A stretch of 64,000 nt of DNA from PALSA-911 sp963743035 (GCA_963743035.1 CAVUOB010000006.1:124001-188000); one strand, 5' to 3'; positions 46,652 to 55,692 are shown, counted from the stretch's first letter. Numbers and translations are program-made. Notes: generated by a model not told the origin, from the letters alone.

Positions 46652-47788
46652 TCAGAGCGTCCGCTGGATGATCAGCTTCTGGATGTCCGAGGTGCCTTCA
46701 TAGATCTGGCAGATGCGGGCGTCGCGGTAGATCCGTTCCACCGGGTAGTCGGCCAGATAGCCGTAGCCGCCCAGGGTCTGGATTGCCGCGGAACACACCG
46801 CCTCGGCGGTTTCCGAGGCGAACAGCTTGGCCATGCAGGCGGCTTCGAGCGCCGGCTTGCCGTCGGATTTCAGGCGGGCGGCGTGCAGCACCAGCTGGCG
46901 CGCCGCTTCCAGGCGGGTCTTGGCGTCCACCAGGCGGAAGCCGACGGCCTGGTGGTCGATGATGGCCTGGCCCATGCTCTGGCGGTCGCGGGCATAGGCG
47001 ATGGCGTGTTCCAGCGCGGCGCGGGCGAGGCCCACGGCCTGGGCGGCGATGCCGATGCGGCCGGATTCCAGCGTGGAGAGCGCAATCTTGTAGCCTTCGC
47101 CCTCGGCGCCGATGCGCTGGTCCTCGGCCACCTCCATGTCCTCGAACATCAGCGCGCAGGTCTCCGACGCCTTCAGGCCGAGCTTTTCCTCCCGCCGCGC
47201 GATGACGTAGCCGGGGGCGGATTTGTCCACCACGAAGGCGCTGAGGCCGCGCTTGCCGGCGGCGGGGTCGGTTACCGCGAAGAACACCGTGCTGCCGGGG
47301 ACGCTGCCGCTGGTGATGAACTGCTTGGCGCCGTTGACGATGTAGCGGTCGCCCTGCTTCACCGCGCGGGTACGCAGGTTGGAGGCGTCCGAGCCGGCCT
47401 GCGGCTCGGTCAGGGCGAAGGAGCCCACGTGTTCCCCGCGCGCCAGCGGGCGCAGCCAACGGTCCTTCTGCGCGTCGTTGCCGTATTTCTCCAACACGAT
47501 GCAGGTCGGCGAGTTGTGCACCGACAGCAGCGTGGAGACCGAGCCGTCGCCGGCGGCGATCTCCTCCAGCAGCAGGGCGTAGGTCACCGGATCGATCTCC
47601 GAGCCGTCCCAGGCCGCCGAGGTGGTGGCGCCGAGGAAGCCGAGCTCACCCAGTTCGCGGATGATCTCGGGTTCGATCCGCCCGGCTTTTTCCCGCGCGC
47701 TGGCGTGCGGGGCCAGCCGCTCGGCGGCGAATTTCCGGGCCATGTCGATGACCAGGCTGTCGCCTTCGAAACTGCTGTAGTCAGGCAT
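46652..47788 (-). CDS. acyl-CoA dehydrogenase
   Basis: A 378-residue FAD-dependent acyl-CoA dehydrogenase that introduces a double bond into an acyl-CoA. FALTEPQAGSDASNLRT is the first signature and QTLGGYGYLADYPVERIYRDARICQIYEGTSDIQ the second, with the catalytic Glu in the YEGTSD segment as in short/branched-chain enzymes. The ATG at 47788 follows GAGAGGACA. It lies 10 bases after the oxidoreductase stop, in one operon, which suggests oxidation of the acyl-CoA made from an amino-acid-derived 2-oxo acid. Confidence 0.9.
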   Translation of the reverse strand: MPDYSSFEGDSLVIDMARKFAAERLAPHASAREKAGRIEPEIIRELGELGFLGATTSAAWDGSEIDPVTYALLLEEIAAGDGSVSTLLSVHNSPTCIVLEKYGNDAQKDRWLRPLARGEHVGSFALTEPQAGSDASNLRTRAVKQGDRYIVNGAKQFITSGSVPGSTVFFAVTDPAAGKRGLSAFVVDKSAPGYVIARREEKLGLKASETCALMFEDMEVAEDQRIGAEGEGYKIALSTLESGRIGIAAQAVGLARAALEHAIAYARDRQSMGQAIIDHQAVGFRLVDAKTRLEAARQLVLHAARLKSDGKPALEAACMAKLFASETAEAVCSAAIQTLGGYGYLADYPVERIYRDARICQIYEGTSDIQKLIIQRTL

Positions 47789-47798
47789 TGTCCTCTCC

Positions 47799-50700
47799 CT
47801 ACTCGGCCGCCGCGCGGAGCTGCGGCGGGTTCCTGAGCTGTTCGAGCAGTATGCCACGGCGCTGCATGGCCGTCTTGTGGTTCGCTTCCTTGACCGGGCC
47901 GAAGCCGCGGATGCTGTCCGGCAGATCAGCCAGCAGGATGGCGGTGTCCAGCGTTTCCGGGCGCAGGGCTGCGAGGGTTTCGCGCATGTCGGCCTCGTAC
48001 TGGCCGATCAGCGCGCGCTCCCATTGGCGTTCCTGCTGCCAGCCGAACGGGTCCAGCGCCGTGCCACGCAGGATCTTGCCGTGGCGCAGCAGGCGGAACA
48101 TCGGCAGGGCGTATTTGCCGGGGATGCCGATCTTCTTGCGCCGTCCGGTCAGCTTGTCCATGCGCGCGACCAGCGGCGGGGAGAGGTGGAAGACCGGATC
48201 CTTGCCGTAGGTGGCGGCGGCGTGCAGGCGGGCGACCTCGTACTCGTCCTTGTAGGCCATGACCCGGAACCAGCCCTCGGCGGCGGCGCGCGACAGCTTG
48301 CCGGGCCTGCCGAAGACGGCGGTTTCACGCGCAACCACCTCGCCGACGCGGCGGCGGTAGAGCCCGGCGTAGGAACGGCTCTGATACGCCGCCAGCGCCT
48401 CGGCCCGGTGGGCGATCAGCGCGTCCAGGTCGGCGGGCACCGCGGGTTCGGCATCGCCGAGGATCTCCGCCACCAGCTCGGGTTTCGCCGCCAGGATGCG
48501 GCCCCACAGGAAGGCGCGGCGGTTCAGTTCCAGCGCGGCGCCGTTCAGCTCGATGGAGCGGTGCAGGGCCGCCTCGCTGACCGGCAGCAGGCCGCGCTGG
48601 TAGGCGAGGCCGAGATACAGCGTGTTCATCGCCTGGGCGTTGCCGAACAGCCGCTCGGCCAGGCGCACGCCGTGCAGATAGAGCGAGGCTTTCGCCCCCG
48701 TCGTGCGTTCGATCACCCGCCGGTGCAGGCCGGCATCGATCACCAGATGCGGGTCGCGCTTGAATTCGGCGGTGGCGGCGAGGTCGAGGTTGCCGAGCAC
48801 TGCGGCATCCGGGCCGCAGCGTTCCAGCACGCCGGGGCCGGCGGCGACCGCGAGGTCGGCGGCCAGCATGAAATTGGCGGTGCCGAGCGGGATGCGCACC
48901 ACGTCCAGGCTGCCGTCGCCGGCGATCTGCACATGGGAGACGACGGCGCCGTTCTTCTGCGCCAGGCCGGCGAAATCGAGCGTGCTGACCTGATGGCCTT
49001 CGAGCTGCGCCGCCATCGCCAGGATGGCGCCGGAGGTGACCACGCCGCCGCCGCCGATACCCGCGAACAGGCCGCGCCAGGGAGTGGCCGCGCGCGGCGG
49101 TTCCGGCAGCGCGGCGGCGAGTTCCGCCTCGCGCTGCTTCCAGCGCGGATCGGCGCCCGGCGCCTTGGGCGGGCCGGCGATGGTGACGAAGCTCGGGCAG
49201 AAGCCCTTCAGGCAGGAGAGATCGACATTGCAGCTGGACGGATTGATCCGGCGCTTGCGGCCGAGCTCGGTTTCCACCGGCTCGATGGCGATGCAGCTCG
49301 ACTGCTTGGAGCAGTCGCCGCAGTTCTCGCAGACCTGTTCGTTGATCACCACGCTCTGCGTCGCTTCCGGATACTTGCCGGATTTGCGCCGCCGGCGCTT
49401 TTCGGTGGCGCAGACCTGGTCGTAGATCAGCACGCTGAGGCCATCGTACTCGCGCAGCTCCCGCTGCACCTTGTCCAGTTCCTCCCGGCCGTGGCGCGTG
49501 GTGCCCGGGGGCAGGGCGGAGGCGGGCGGCAGCCGTTCCTCGTCATCGGCCACCAGGGCGATGCGGGTGATGCCCTCGGCATGCACCTGGGCGGCGATCT
49601 GGGTGACGGTGTAGCCGGCTTCGGCCGGCTGGCCGCCGGTCATCGCCACGGCGTCGTTGTAGAGGATCTTGTAGGTCATCCGCGCCTTGGCGGCGACCGC
49701 CTGGCGGATCGCGAGCAGGCCGGAATGGGTGTAGGTGCCGTCGCCGATATTGGCGAACAGATGCGGGGTTTCGGTGAACGGCGCCATGCCGACCCAGGAG
49801 CCGCCTTCGCCGCCCATCTGGGTGAAGGTGCGGGTCTGCGCGCTGTCGTCCATGGCCATGAAATGGCAGCCGATGCCGGCGGAGGCGAAGCTGCCCTCGG
49901 GAAGCTGAGTGGAGGTGCCGTGCGGGCAGCCGGCGCAGAAGGCGGGAATGCGCCGCAGCAGACCGGCCGGGCGTTCCGGCACCGGCGGGGAGGGCGGGGA
50001 GGCGACGTTCAGGCCGGCGGTGCGCAGCAATTTCGACAAGCCGCCGCCGACGATCTCCGGCGACAGCTCCATCGTGGCCGGGAACAGTTTCTCGCCGGCG
50101 AGGTCGGTCTTGCCGACGATGTCCGGACGGTCGTCGGCGCGCATGTTGTACAGCGCCTCGCGGATCTGCGCCTCGACGAAGGAGCGCTTTTCCTCCACCA
50201 CGATCAGCAGCCGCTTGCCGCGGGCGAAGTCGCGGATGCCCTCGGCGTCGATCGGCCAGGTGAGGCCGATCTTCTTCAGCGCCAGCATCGGATGATCGGC
50301 CAGGGCCAGGCCGTGCAGCGCGTGCATGGCGTCGAAATGGGCGCGCCCGACGGTGACGATGCCGATCGGCGCGCCGGCGCCGCCGAAGACCACGCGGTCG
50401 ATGTCGTTGGCGCGCGCCCAGGGGCCGATCGCCGGCAGGCGCTCATCCACCACGCGGCGTTCCAGCTCCGCCCGGTCGGCCGGGTGGCGCAGGGTGAGAT
50501 CGACGTTCAGGCCATGCGGGGGAAGCGGGTAGTCGGGCGTGACGAAGCGCCTGGTGTCGGGGATGCGCACCGTTGCGGTCTGTTCGGCGGTTTCCGCCGT
50601 GGTCTTCAGCGCCGTCCACAGGCCGGAGAAGCGCGACAGCGCGATGCCGGCCAGGCCGAAATCGAAGATGTCCTGGGCGGAGGCCGGGTTCAGCACCGGG

Positions 50701-51215
50701 ATCATCACGCCCTGGAAGATGTGGTCGGTCTGGTGCGGATAGGTGGAGGAATGCGCGGCGTGGTCGTCGCCGGAGACCGCGAGCACGCCGCCATGTTTCG
50801 ACGTGCCCATGAAATTGGCGCAGCGGAACGCGTCCGCCGTGCGGTCCACGCCCGGGCCCTTGCCGTACCACATGCCGAAGACGCCATCGACCTTCTTGCC
50901 CGGGAAGGCATCGAGCTGCTGGGTGCCGAAGATCATGGTGGCCGCCATGTCCTCGTTCAGCCCAGGCTGGAACTGGATGTTATGACTTTCGAGCAGCTTC
51001 TGCCGGCGCCACAGCTCGCGGTCCAGGCCGCCGAGCGGGGAGCCGCGATAGCCGGACACGAAGCCGCCGGTGTTCAGGCCGGCGATGATGTCCAGCCGTT
51101 TCTGTTCCAGCAGCACCCGGACCAGGGCCTGGATGCCGGTCAGCAGCACCGGGGTGTCGAACTCGGTGAAGCGGCTTTCCAGCGTGACCGCGGAGAAATC
51201 CATGCCGGTATCCAT
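47799..51215 (-). CDS. indolepyruvate ferredoxin oxidoreductase, fused IorA-IorB type
   Basis: An 1138-residue single-chain enzyme that decarboxylates aryl or branched 2-oxo acids to acyl-CoA with reduction of ferredoxin. The N-terminal domain has GLNTGGFVSGYRGSPLGGLD; the TPP domain has ANIGDGTYTHSG (489-499) and NDAVAMTGGQP (520-530). The 4Fe-4S region has cysteines at 629, 632, 635, 641, 662, 668 and 673. The IorB-like gamma domain follows, with GIGGGGVVTSGAILA. I chose the ATG at 51215 (AAGGAGCG upstream). It is oxygen-tolerant in aerobic relatives. It faces an Lrp-type regulator gene across a region with three 17-bp repeats and is followed by an acyl-CoA dehydrogenase. Confidence 0.9.
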   Translation of the reverse strand: MDTGMDFSAVTLESRFTEFDTPVLLTGIQALVRVLLEQKRLDIIAGLNTGGFVSGYRGSPLGGLDRELWRRQKLLESHNIQFQPGLNEDMAATMIFGTQQLDAFPGKKVDGVFGMWYGKGPGVDRTADAFRCANFMGTSKHGGVLAVSGDDHAAHSSTYPHQTDHIFQGVMIPVLNPASAQDIFDFGLAGIALSRFSGLWTALKTTAETAEQTATVRIPDTRRFVTPDYPLPPHGLNVDLTLRHPADRAELERRVVDERLPAIGPWARANDIDRVVFGGAGAPIGIVTVGRAHFDAMHALHGLALADHPMLALKKIGLTWPIDAEGIRDFARGKRLLIVVEEKRSFVEAQIREALYNMRADDRPDIVGKTDLAGEKLFPATMELSPEIVGGGLSKLLRTAGLNVASPPSPPVPERPAGLLRRIPAFCAGCPHGTSTQLPEGSFASAGIGCHFMAMDDSAQTRTFTQMGGEGGSWVGMAPFTETPHLFANIGDGTYTHSGLLAIRQAVAAKARMTYKILYNDAVAMTGGQPAEAGYTVTQIAAQVHAEGITRIALVADDEERLPPASALPPGTTRHGREELDKVQRELREYDGLSVLIYDQVCATEKRRRRKSGKYPEATQSVVINEQVCENCGDCSKQSSCIAIEPVETELGRKRRINPSSCNVDLSCLKGFCPSFVTIAGPPKAPGADPRWKQREAELAAALPEPPRAATPWRGLFAGIGGGGVVTSGAILAMAAQLEGHQVSTLDFAGLAQKNGAVVSHVQIAGDGSLDVVRIPLGTANFMLAADLAVAAGPGVLERCGPDAAVLGNLDLAATAEFKRDPHLVIDAGLHRRVIERTTGAKASLYLHGVRLAERLFGNAQAMNTLYLGLAYQRGLLPVSEAALHRSIELNGAALELNRRAFLWGRILAAKPELVAEILGDAEPAVPADLDALIAHRAEALAAYQSRSYAGLYRRRVGEVVARETAVFGRPGKLSRAAAEGWFRVMAYKDEYEVARLHAAATYGKDPVFHLSPPLVARMDKLTGRRKKIGIPGKYALPMFRLLRHGKILRGTALDPFGWQQERQWERALIGQYEADMRETLAALRPETLDTAILLADLPDSIRGFGPVKEANHKTAMQRRGILLEQLRNPPQLRAAAE

Positions 51216-51260
51216 TGAGACGCTCCTTATGGGCAAAGACGTTCAGTCGTGCATTGCCTG

Positions 51261-51311
51261 GCGATTGGAAGACGTGGGCGATTGTAAGATATGGGCGATT
51301 GTAAGATGTGA
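51261..51311. repeat. three head-to-tail 17-bp repeats in the Lrp / oxidoreductase intergenic region
   Basis: GCGATTGGAAGACGTGG (51261), GCGATTGTAAGATATGG (51278) and GCGATTGTAAGATGTGA (51295) follow one another without spacers. They lie 46 bases upstream of the oxidoreductase start and 94 bases upstream of the Lrp-type gene. Such phased arrays are usual for Lrp/AsnC octamers, so these are probable binding sites. Confidence 0.75.
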
Positions 51312-51404
51312 ACGGCCGGTAGGTCCTGCCATAGTTGCCTGCTATTGGAGCCCGGATTGGTGGAATCTGCCAATGGTGCAATGCAACGTAGAAGGAGTTG
51401 GTCC

Positions 51405-51896
51405 ATGGGACGGGCTGCGCGACTGGACCGTATCGATCTCGCCATCCTCGAGCACCTGCAGACGGAAGGGCGCGCGACCACGGTGGAACTGAGCGAGGCG
51501 GCGGGGCTGTCCGCCTCTCCCTGCCATCGCCGGCAGAAGCTGCTGGAGGATGCCGGTGTGATCCAGGGCTATGTCGCGCTGCTGGACCCGGAGAAGGTCG
51601 GGCTTGGCGTCAATGTATTCGTCACGGTGGAGATGACGTCGCATGCCGACGAGTTCATGCAGCCATTCGAGGCGGCGGTGGCCGAGTGCGAGGAGGTCAT
51701 GGAATGCTACGAGATCGCCGGCACCGGCGATTTCCTGCTGCGCGTGGTGGCGGCGGACCTGGCGTCCTATGAAAGTTTTTTACGCGGGCGGCTGACGCGG
51801 ATGCCGGGGGTGCGGGCGGTGCGGTCGGTTTTCGCGATGAAGCGCGTGGTGCACCGTACGAAGCTGCCGCTCCGGGCGCGGTCGCAGGACCTGTAG
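51405..51896 (+). CDS. Lrp/AsnC-family transcriptional regulator
   Basis: A 163-residue regulator. The N-terminal helix-turn-helix (TTVELSEAAGLSASPCHRRQ, about 23-42) is followed by LLEDAGVIQGYVALLDPEKVG and a RAM ligand domain with CYEIAGTGDFLLRVV. The ATG at 51405 follows AAGGAG. It is divergent from the indolepyruvate oxidoreductase gene, and three 17-bp repeats lie between them. Lrp proteins in this position commonly activate the adjacent amino-acid catabolic gene in response to that amino acid; an aromatic or branched amino acid is the likely effector here. Confidence 0.9.
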   Translation: MGRAARLDRIDLAILEHLQTEGRATTVELSEAAGLSASPCHRRQKLLEDAGVIQGYVALLDPEKVGLGVNVFVTVEMTSHADEFMQPFEAAVAECEEVMECYEIAGTGDFLLRVVAADLASYESFLRGRLTRMPGVRAVRSVFAMKRVVHRTKLPLRARSQDL

Positions 51897-52099
51897 GCGC
51901 TTTCGGCCCATGTTCCCGCGCGATTCTGCGCGCGTAAGGAAAGATTGCTGTTGTATGTCCGACGTTACCGTGACCTGGTTCACAGACCGGTGGCGGGCCG
52001 GCACCTAGGCTCCCGATGCGCGGCCAGGATGGCCGTGGAAGTGGGAGCAGGACATGAAATTCAGGAACGGTTTGCCGCATTCCGTTACGCGGTCTGCGC

Positions 52100-52144
52100 G
52101 CCGGGCTTTTGCGTGCCTGGCTTTGGCGTGCCGGGCTTTTGCGT
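52100..52144. repeat. three 15-bp tandem repeats
   Basis: GCCGGGCTTTTGCGT at 52100, GCCTGGCTTTGGCGT at 52115 and GCCGGGCTTTTGCGT at 52130, directly before the MFS remnant. Confidence 0.8.
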
Positions 52145-52565
52145 GATCGCGGATTTTCGCAAGATGCCTGGCCGGCGCGTGCTGGCGGCGCTGGTCATGG
52201 TCGCGGCCTATGGCGCGCTGCTGTTCGCCGTGGCGGAAACGGCGCCCATCCTGATGCTCGGCCGGGCGATGATCGGGCTCGGCGGCGGCGGTGCGCTGAT
52301 GATCGGGCTGAAGGCGTTGAAGCTCCGGGTGGCGCGGGGGCGGCTGACCGTGATGAACGGGCTGTGTGTCCTGTTCGCGGGGATGGGCGCCATGGCGTTC
52401 ACCTATGCGATCGGCCGGCTGACCGACGCGAGGGACTGGCGCGGCGCGTTCTGCGTGCTGTGCGTGGTGGCGATCCTGGCGTCGGCGGTGCTGCTGGGCT
52501 TTCCGCAAACGGCACCGAAATCCACGGCCGCGCGACCTGGCAACCGCGCGATCACCGCGCCGTAG
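52145..52565 (+). pseudogene. MFS transporter remnant (N-terminal half, internal part only)
   Basis: About 140 residues resembling only part of a major facilitator: a motif A-like stretch (ADFRKMPGRRVL), helix 3, the helix 4 segment RAMIGLGGGGALM, helix 5 and helix 6, ending shortly after the sixth helix. Helices 1-2 and the whole C-terminal half are missing. The open frame continues upstream into a low-complexity Val-Pro-Gly-Phe repeat with no transporter character, so the 5' end has been replaced or lost. A decayed gene is the best reading. Confidence 0.6.
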
Positions 52566-52646
52566 CGGCCGGCTGGATATGCGGGTCCGGAAATGCTCTG
52601 CTGGCCCCAACGCGCCGATCCCGAGCGCGCTGTCCAAGGAGGAACA

Positions 52647-53882
52647 ATGTCCAGTCTGACCCGCCGCCGGTTCACCCAGGCCGGGGCGCTTGCCGCCGGT
52701 GCCCTGCTGGCACCGGCCCGGCCGCGTGCCGCGACGAACACGCTCAAGATCGGCGTCATGAGCGACATGTCCGGACCCTATGCCGAGGCCACCGGCCCGG
52801 GCGACGTATTGGCGACGCGTTTCGCCATCGAGGATTTCACCCGGGAGCATCCCGATATCGGGGTGGAGCTGGTATCCGCCGACATGCTGCTGAAGCCCGA
52901 TGTCGGCGCCAGCATCGCCCGTTCCTGGTACGACCGGGAGGGGGTGGACGCGATCTTCGACATTCCGCAATCGGCCGTCGCGCTGGCGGTGGGCGCGATC
53001 ACCAAGGAGAAGGACAAGGTCGTCGTCTTCACCAGCGCCGGGGTCGCCGATCTCAGCGGCAAGTTCTGCACGCCCAATCAGGTGCACTGGACCTTCGATC
53101 TCTGGGCCAATGCCAATGGCGTGGTGAACGGGCTGGTCGGCCATGGCGCCGATACCTGGTACTTCATCCTGCCCGACTATATCTCCGGCCATGCCATGAC
53201 CAACGACGCGGCCGACGCGTTGAAGCGGACCGGCGGGCGGGAGCTTGGCCGCAGCGTCTATGCGTTTCCGGGCACGACGGATTTCTCGTCGCAGCTGGTG
53301 CAGGCGAAGGCCAGCGGGGCGAAGGTGATCTGCCTGGCCAATGCCGGGGACGACACCGCGAACTGCATCAAGCAGGCGTACGAGTTCGGCATACCGCAAT
53401 CGGGCGTGCGGCTCGCCTGCCTGGTGCTGCAGGACTACATCATCAAGTCGGTCGGGCTGCAGACGGCGCAGGCGCTGGTCGGCACGATGCCGTGGTACTG
53501 GAACATGAACGACGCCGCCCGCGTCTTCGCCGCGCGGTTCCAGCCGCAGTATCACGGCGCCAAGCCGAATTTCTATCATGCCGGCATCTATTCGGCGGTG
53601 ACGCACTACCTCAATTCCGCTGCGGCGATCGGGGTCGACAAGGCCAAGGCGAGCGGGCGGGCGGTGGTGGAGCAGATGAAGGCCATGCCGGTGAACGATC
53701 CGTACTACCAGGGGCGGGTGCGCGCCGACGGCAAGTTCGTGCACGACATGTATGTGTGGCAGACCAAGACCGTGGCCGAGTTGAAGGATCCGTGGGATTT
53801 CTTCAATCTGCTGCAGACGATCCCCGCGGATAAGGCGTTCAAGCCGCTGGCCGATAGCGGCTGCCCGCTGGTGAAGGCCTGA
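52647..53882 (+). CDS. ABC transporter substrate-binding protein, branched-chain amino acid (LivJ-like) type
   Basis: A 411-residue periplasmic binding protein. A twin-arginine-like signal (LTRRRFTQAGALAAGALLAP) precedes a LivJ-type fold with KIGVMSDMSGPYAEATGPG and the late MPVNDPYYQGRVRADGKFVHDMYVWQ segment typical of the aromatic/urea/amide-binding subgroup. AAGGAGGAACA precedes the ATG. No permease or ATPase gene is adjacent, so it must use components encoded elsewhere. Ligand unknown. Confidence 0.86.
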   Translation: MSSLTRRRFTQAGALAAGALLAPARPRAATNTLKIGVMSDMSGPYAEATGPGDVLATRFAIEDFTREHPDIGVELVSADMLLKPDVGASIARSWYDREGVDAIFDIPQSAVALAVGAITKEKDKVVVFTSAGVADLSGKFCTPNQVHWTFDLWANANGVVNGLVGHGADTWYFILPDYISGHAMTNDAADALKRTGGRELGRSVYAFPGTTDFSSQLVQAKASGAKVICLANAGDDTANCIKQAYEFGIPQSGVRLACLVLQDYIIKSVGLQTAQALVGTMPWYWNMNDAARVFAARFQPQYHGAKPNFYHAGIYSAVTHYLNSAAAIGVDKAKASGRAVVEQMKAMPVNDPYYQGRVRADGKFVHDMYVWQTKTVAELKDPWDFFNLLQTIPADKAFKPLADSGCPLVKA

Positions 53883-53962
53883 GCCGGGGCGGAAGGATGC
53901 GCGGATCCGGTTGGCCGGGGGAAAATCGGCAGCCCTCGCCAACCGGAATCCAGCCGGGTCGT

Positions 53963-54078
53963 GCTGGAGCGTTTTCACTCAGAGTGTCCGCCAAGTGGCG
54001 GACGTGAAATCGCTCCAGCCTTTGTTTTATCGAGCAGTCTTATCAGCCAGACCGATTCCGGTCTGACCGAAACTGCTC
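53963..54078. repeat. two-hairpin intergenic element, complete copy
   Basis: Hairpin one has outer arms 53963-53978 and 54004-54019 (15 of 16 pairs) and an inner GTCCGCC/GGCGGAC stem. CCTTTGTTT (54019-54027) links it to hairpin two, with outer arms GAGCAGT/ACTGCTC (54032-54038, 54072-54078) and inner CAGACCG/CGGTCTG around the loop ATTC. The split copy at 11836-12986 has the same order of parts with different stem sequences. Confidence 0.75.
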
Positions 54079-54117
54079 TAGGATCGGGTCCGCGACCGCA
54101 TAACCGAAAGCAATTCC

Positions 54118-54402
54118 ATGACCGACGAAATCCGCGAAAAGGCCAAGGACGCCATCCAGCGTTTGCAGGAGCTGGGCCGGCCGGAGGAGGCACGCCACCT
54201 CGAGCATGCGCTGGGCACCCGGATCGCCGACGCCTTTCCGCTGACGCTGCGCGAGGCGTGCCAGACCGTGCTGACGGCGATCGAGGCGCTCGATCCCAAT
54301 ACCGAAATGCTGCTGGAGCAGCTTCGCGCCAAGATCGACACCCTGCTGACGCCGCAGCATCCGGAGGACCAGGCGGGGAAGGTGAAGACCGGGGGCGGCT
54401 AG
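54118..54402 (+). CDS. small helical hypothetical protein
   Basis: A 94-residue, almost wholly helical acidic protein (REKAKDAIQRLQELGRPEEA, then LREACQTVLTAIEALDPNTE and a third helix) with a disordered Gly/Lys tail. It has the appearance of a small helical bundle; no motif, signal or membrane segment is visible and I recognise no family. No strong ribosome site precedes the ATG. It lies between a two-hairpin repeat and the patatin operon. Confidence 0.55.
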   Translation: MTDEIREKAKDAIQRLQELGRPEEARHLEHALGTRIADAFPLTLREACQTVLTAIEALDPNTEMLLEQLRAKIDTLLTPQHPEDQAGKVKTGGG

Positions 54403-54519
54403 CGTCCGGAACCGGCCACGCCGGGGCGGCGGCAGGACGGGGCACGAATCCTGGCCAAAGGGGATCGATCTTGCTAGGACAGCCAGGCTGTCCGGCCCCC
54501 GTCGAAAAGGTCCCTTCGC

Positions 54520-55692
54520 ATGTCCACGACGCTGCCATCGAAGAAGACCCGCCACGCCGGGCCGCAGCGACCGCCCTTCGAGCGCATTGCCCTGCTGCTG
54601 CAGGGCGGCGGGGCGCTCGGCGCGTATCAGGGCGGGGTGTACCAGGCACTGGCCGATGCCGGGCTGCATCCGGACTGGGTCGCCGGCATTTCGATCGGCG
54701 CCATCAACTCGGCCATCATCGCCGGCAACGCGCCCGAGCATCGGGTGGCGAAGCTGCGGGAGTTCTGGGAACTGGTGAGCCGGTCGCCGGTCGGCATTCC
54801 CGCGATCAAATCGCTGTCGCTGAAGCATGACGGCGTGCATCAGGCGGTCAACCAGACCAACGCGTTCGGCACCATGCTGTTCGGCGCGCCCGGCTTCTTC
54901 ACCCCGCGCCTGGTGCCGCCCTTCCTGCAGGCGCCCGGCACGCCGGCGGCGCTGAGTTTCTATGACGTCGCGCCATTGACCGCGACCTTGGAGCGGCTGG
55001 TGGATTTCGACCGGATCAACGCCGGGGAGACCCGTTTCAGCGTCGGCGCGGTCAATGTCCGGACCGGCAATTTCGTCTATTTCGACAACGCCACGCACAA
55101 GATCGCACCGGCGCATATCCTGGCCAGCGGTGCCCTGCCGCCCGGCTTTCCCGCGACCGAGATCGACGGCGAGTTCTACTGGGATGGCGGCCTGGTCTCG
55201 AACACGCCGCTGGAATGGGTGCTCGGCAGCTATCCGCGGCTGGATACGCTGGCCTTCCAGGTCGATCTGTGGAACGCCAGGGGCGAGATGCCGCGCAACC
55301 TGACCGATTCCGAGGTCCGGCAGAAGGAGATCCGCTTCTCCAGCCGCACCCGCAATGCGACCGACGGTTTCAAGAAGCGACAGATCCTCCGCCGCGCGGC
55401 GGCGAAGCTGCTCAAGGCGATCCCGGAAGAGCTGAAGGCCACGCCGGAAGCGCGGATGCTGGCGGCGGAAGCCGACGAGAAGGTCTTCAACATCATCCAG
55501 CTGATCTACCGCTCGCGCAAATACGAGGGTACGTCGAAGGATTACGAATTCTCCCGGCGAACGATGGAGGAACATTGGGCCGCCGGCCATCGCGATGCCG
55601 TGGAGACCCTGCGGCATCCGGACGTGCTGGAACGGCCCAAGGGGATGGACGGCGTCTTCACCTTCGACCTTGCGCATCCCGAGCGCAAATAG
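54520..55692 (+). CDS. patatin-like phospholipase with DUF3734-type C-terminus
   Basis: A 390-residue lipid hydrolase. The oxyanion segment GGGALGAYQGG is at 29-39, the nucleophile Ser58 in GISIG and Asp222 in WDGG, completing the Ser-Asp dyad. The C-terminal third (VDLWNARGEMPRNL, EVRQKEIRFSSR, then a long helical tail) matches the DUF3734 extension. It is first in an operon with acetoacetate decarboxylase and 3-hydroxybutyrate dehydrogenase, an arrangement that points to storage-polymer or acyl-ester turnover. No signal peptide, so probably cytoplasmic or granule-associated. Confidence 0.88.
   Translation: MSTTLPSKKTRHAGPQRPPFERIALLLQGGGALGAYQGGVYQALADAGLHPDWVAGISIGAINSAIIAGNAPEHRVAKLREFWELVSRSPVGIPAIKSLSLKHDGVHQAVNQTNAFGTMLFGAPGFFTPRLVPPFLQAPGTPAALSFYDVAPLTATLERLVDFDRINAGETRFSVGAVNVRTGNFVYFDNATHKIAPAHILASGALPPGFPATEIDGEFYWDGGLVSNTPLEWVLGSYPRLDTLAFQVDLWNARGEMPRNLTDSEVRQKEIRFSSRTRNATDGFKKRQILRRAAAKLLKAIPEELKATPEARMLAAEADEKVFNIIQLIYRSRKYEGTSKDYEFSRRTMEEHWAAGHRDAVETLRHPDVLERPKGMDGVFTFDLAHPERK

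Noticed and set aside
47877..51218. A 1113-codon open frame on the plus strand opposite the indolepyruvate oxidoreductase gene
   Set aside because: It is low-complexity Arg/Gly/Ala/Gln-rich sequence, a typical mirror of a GC-rich gene with few A/T third positions. The minus-strand reading has full catalytic motifs.
51261..51311. CRISPR or origin iterons
   Set aside because: Only three 17-bp units with no spacers, no replication initiator gene and a regulator gene next door; operator sites fit better.
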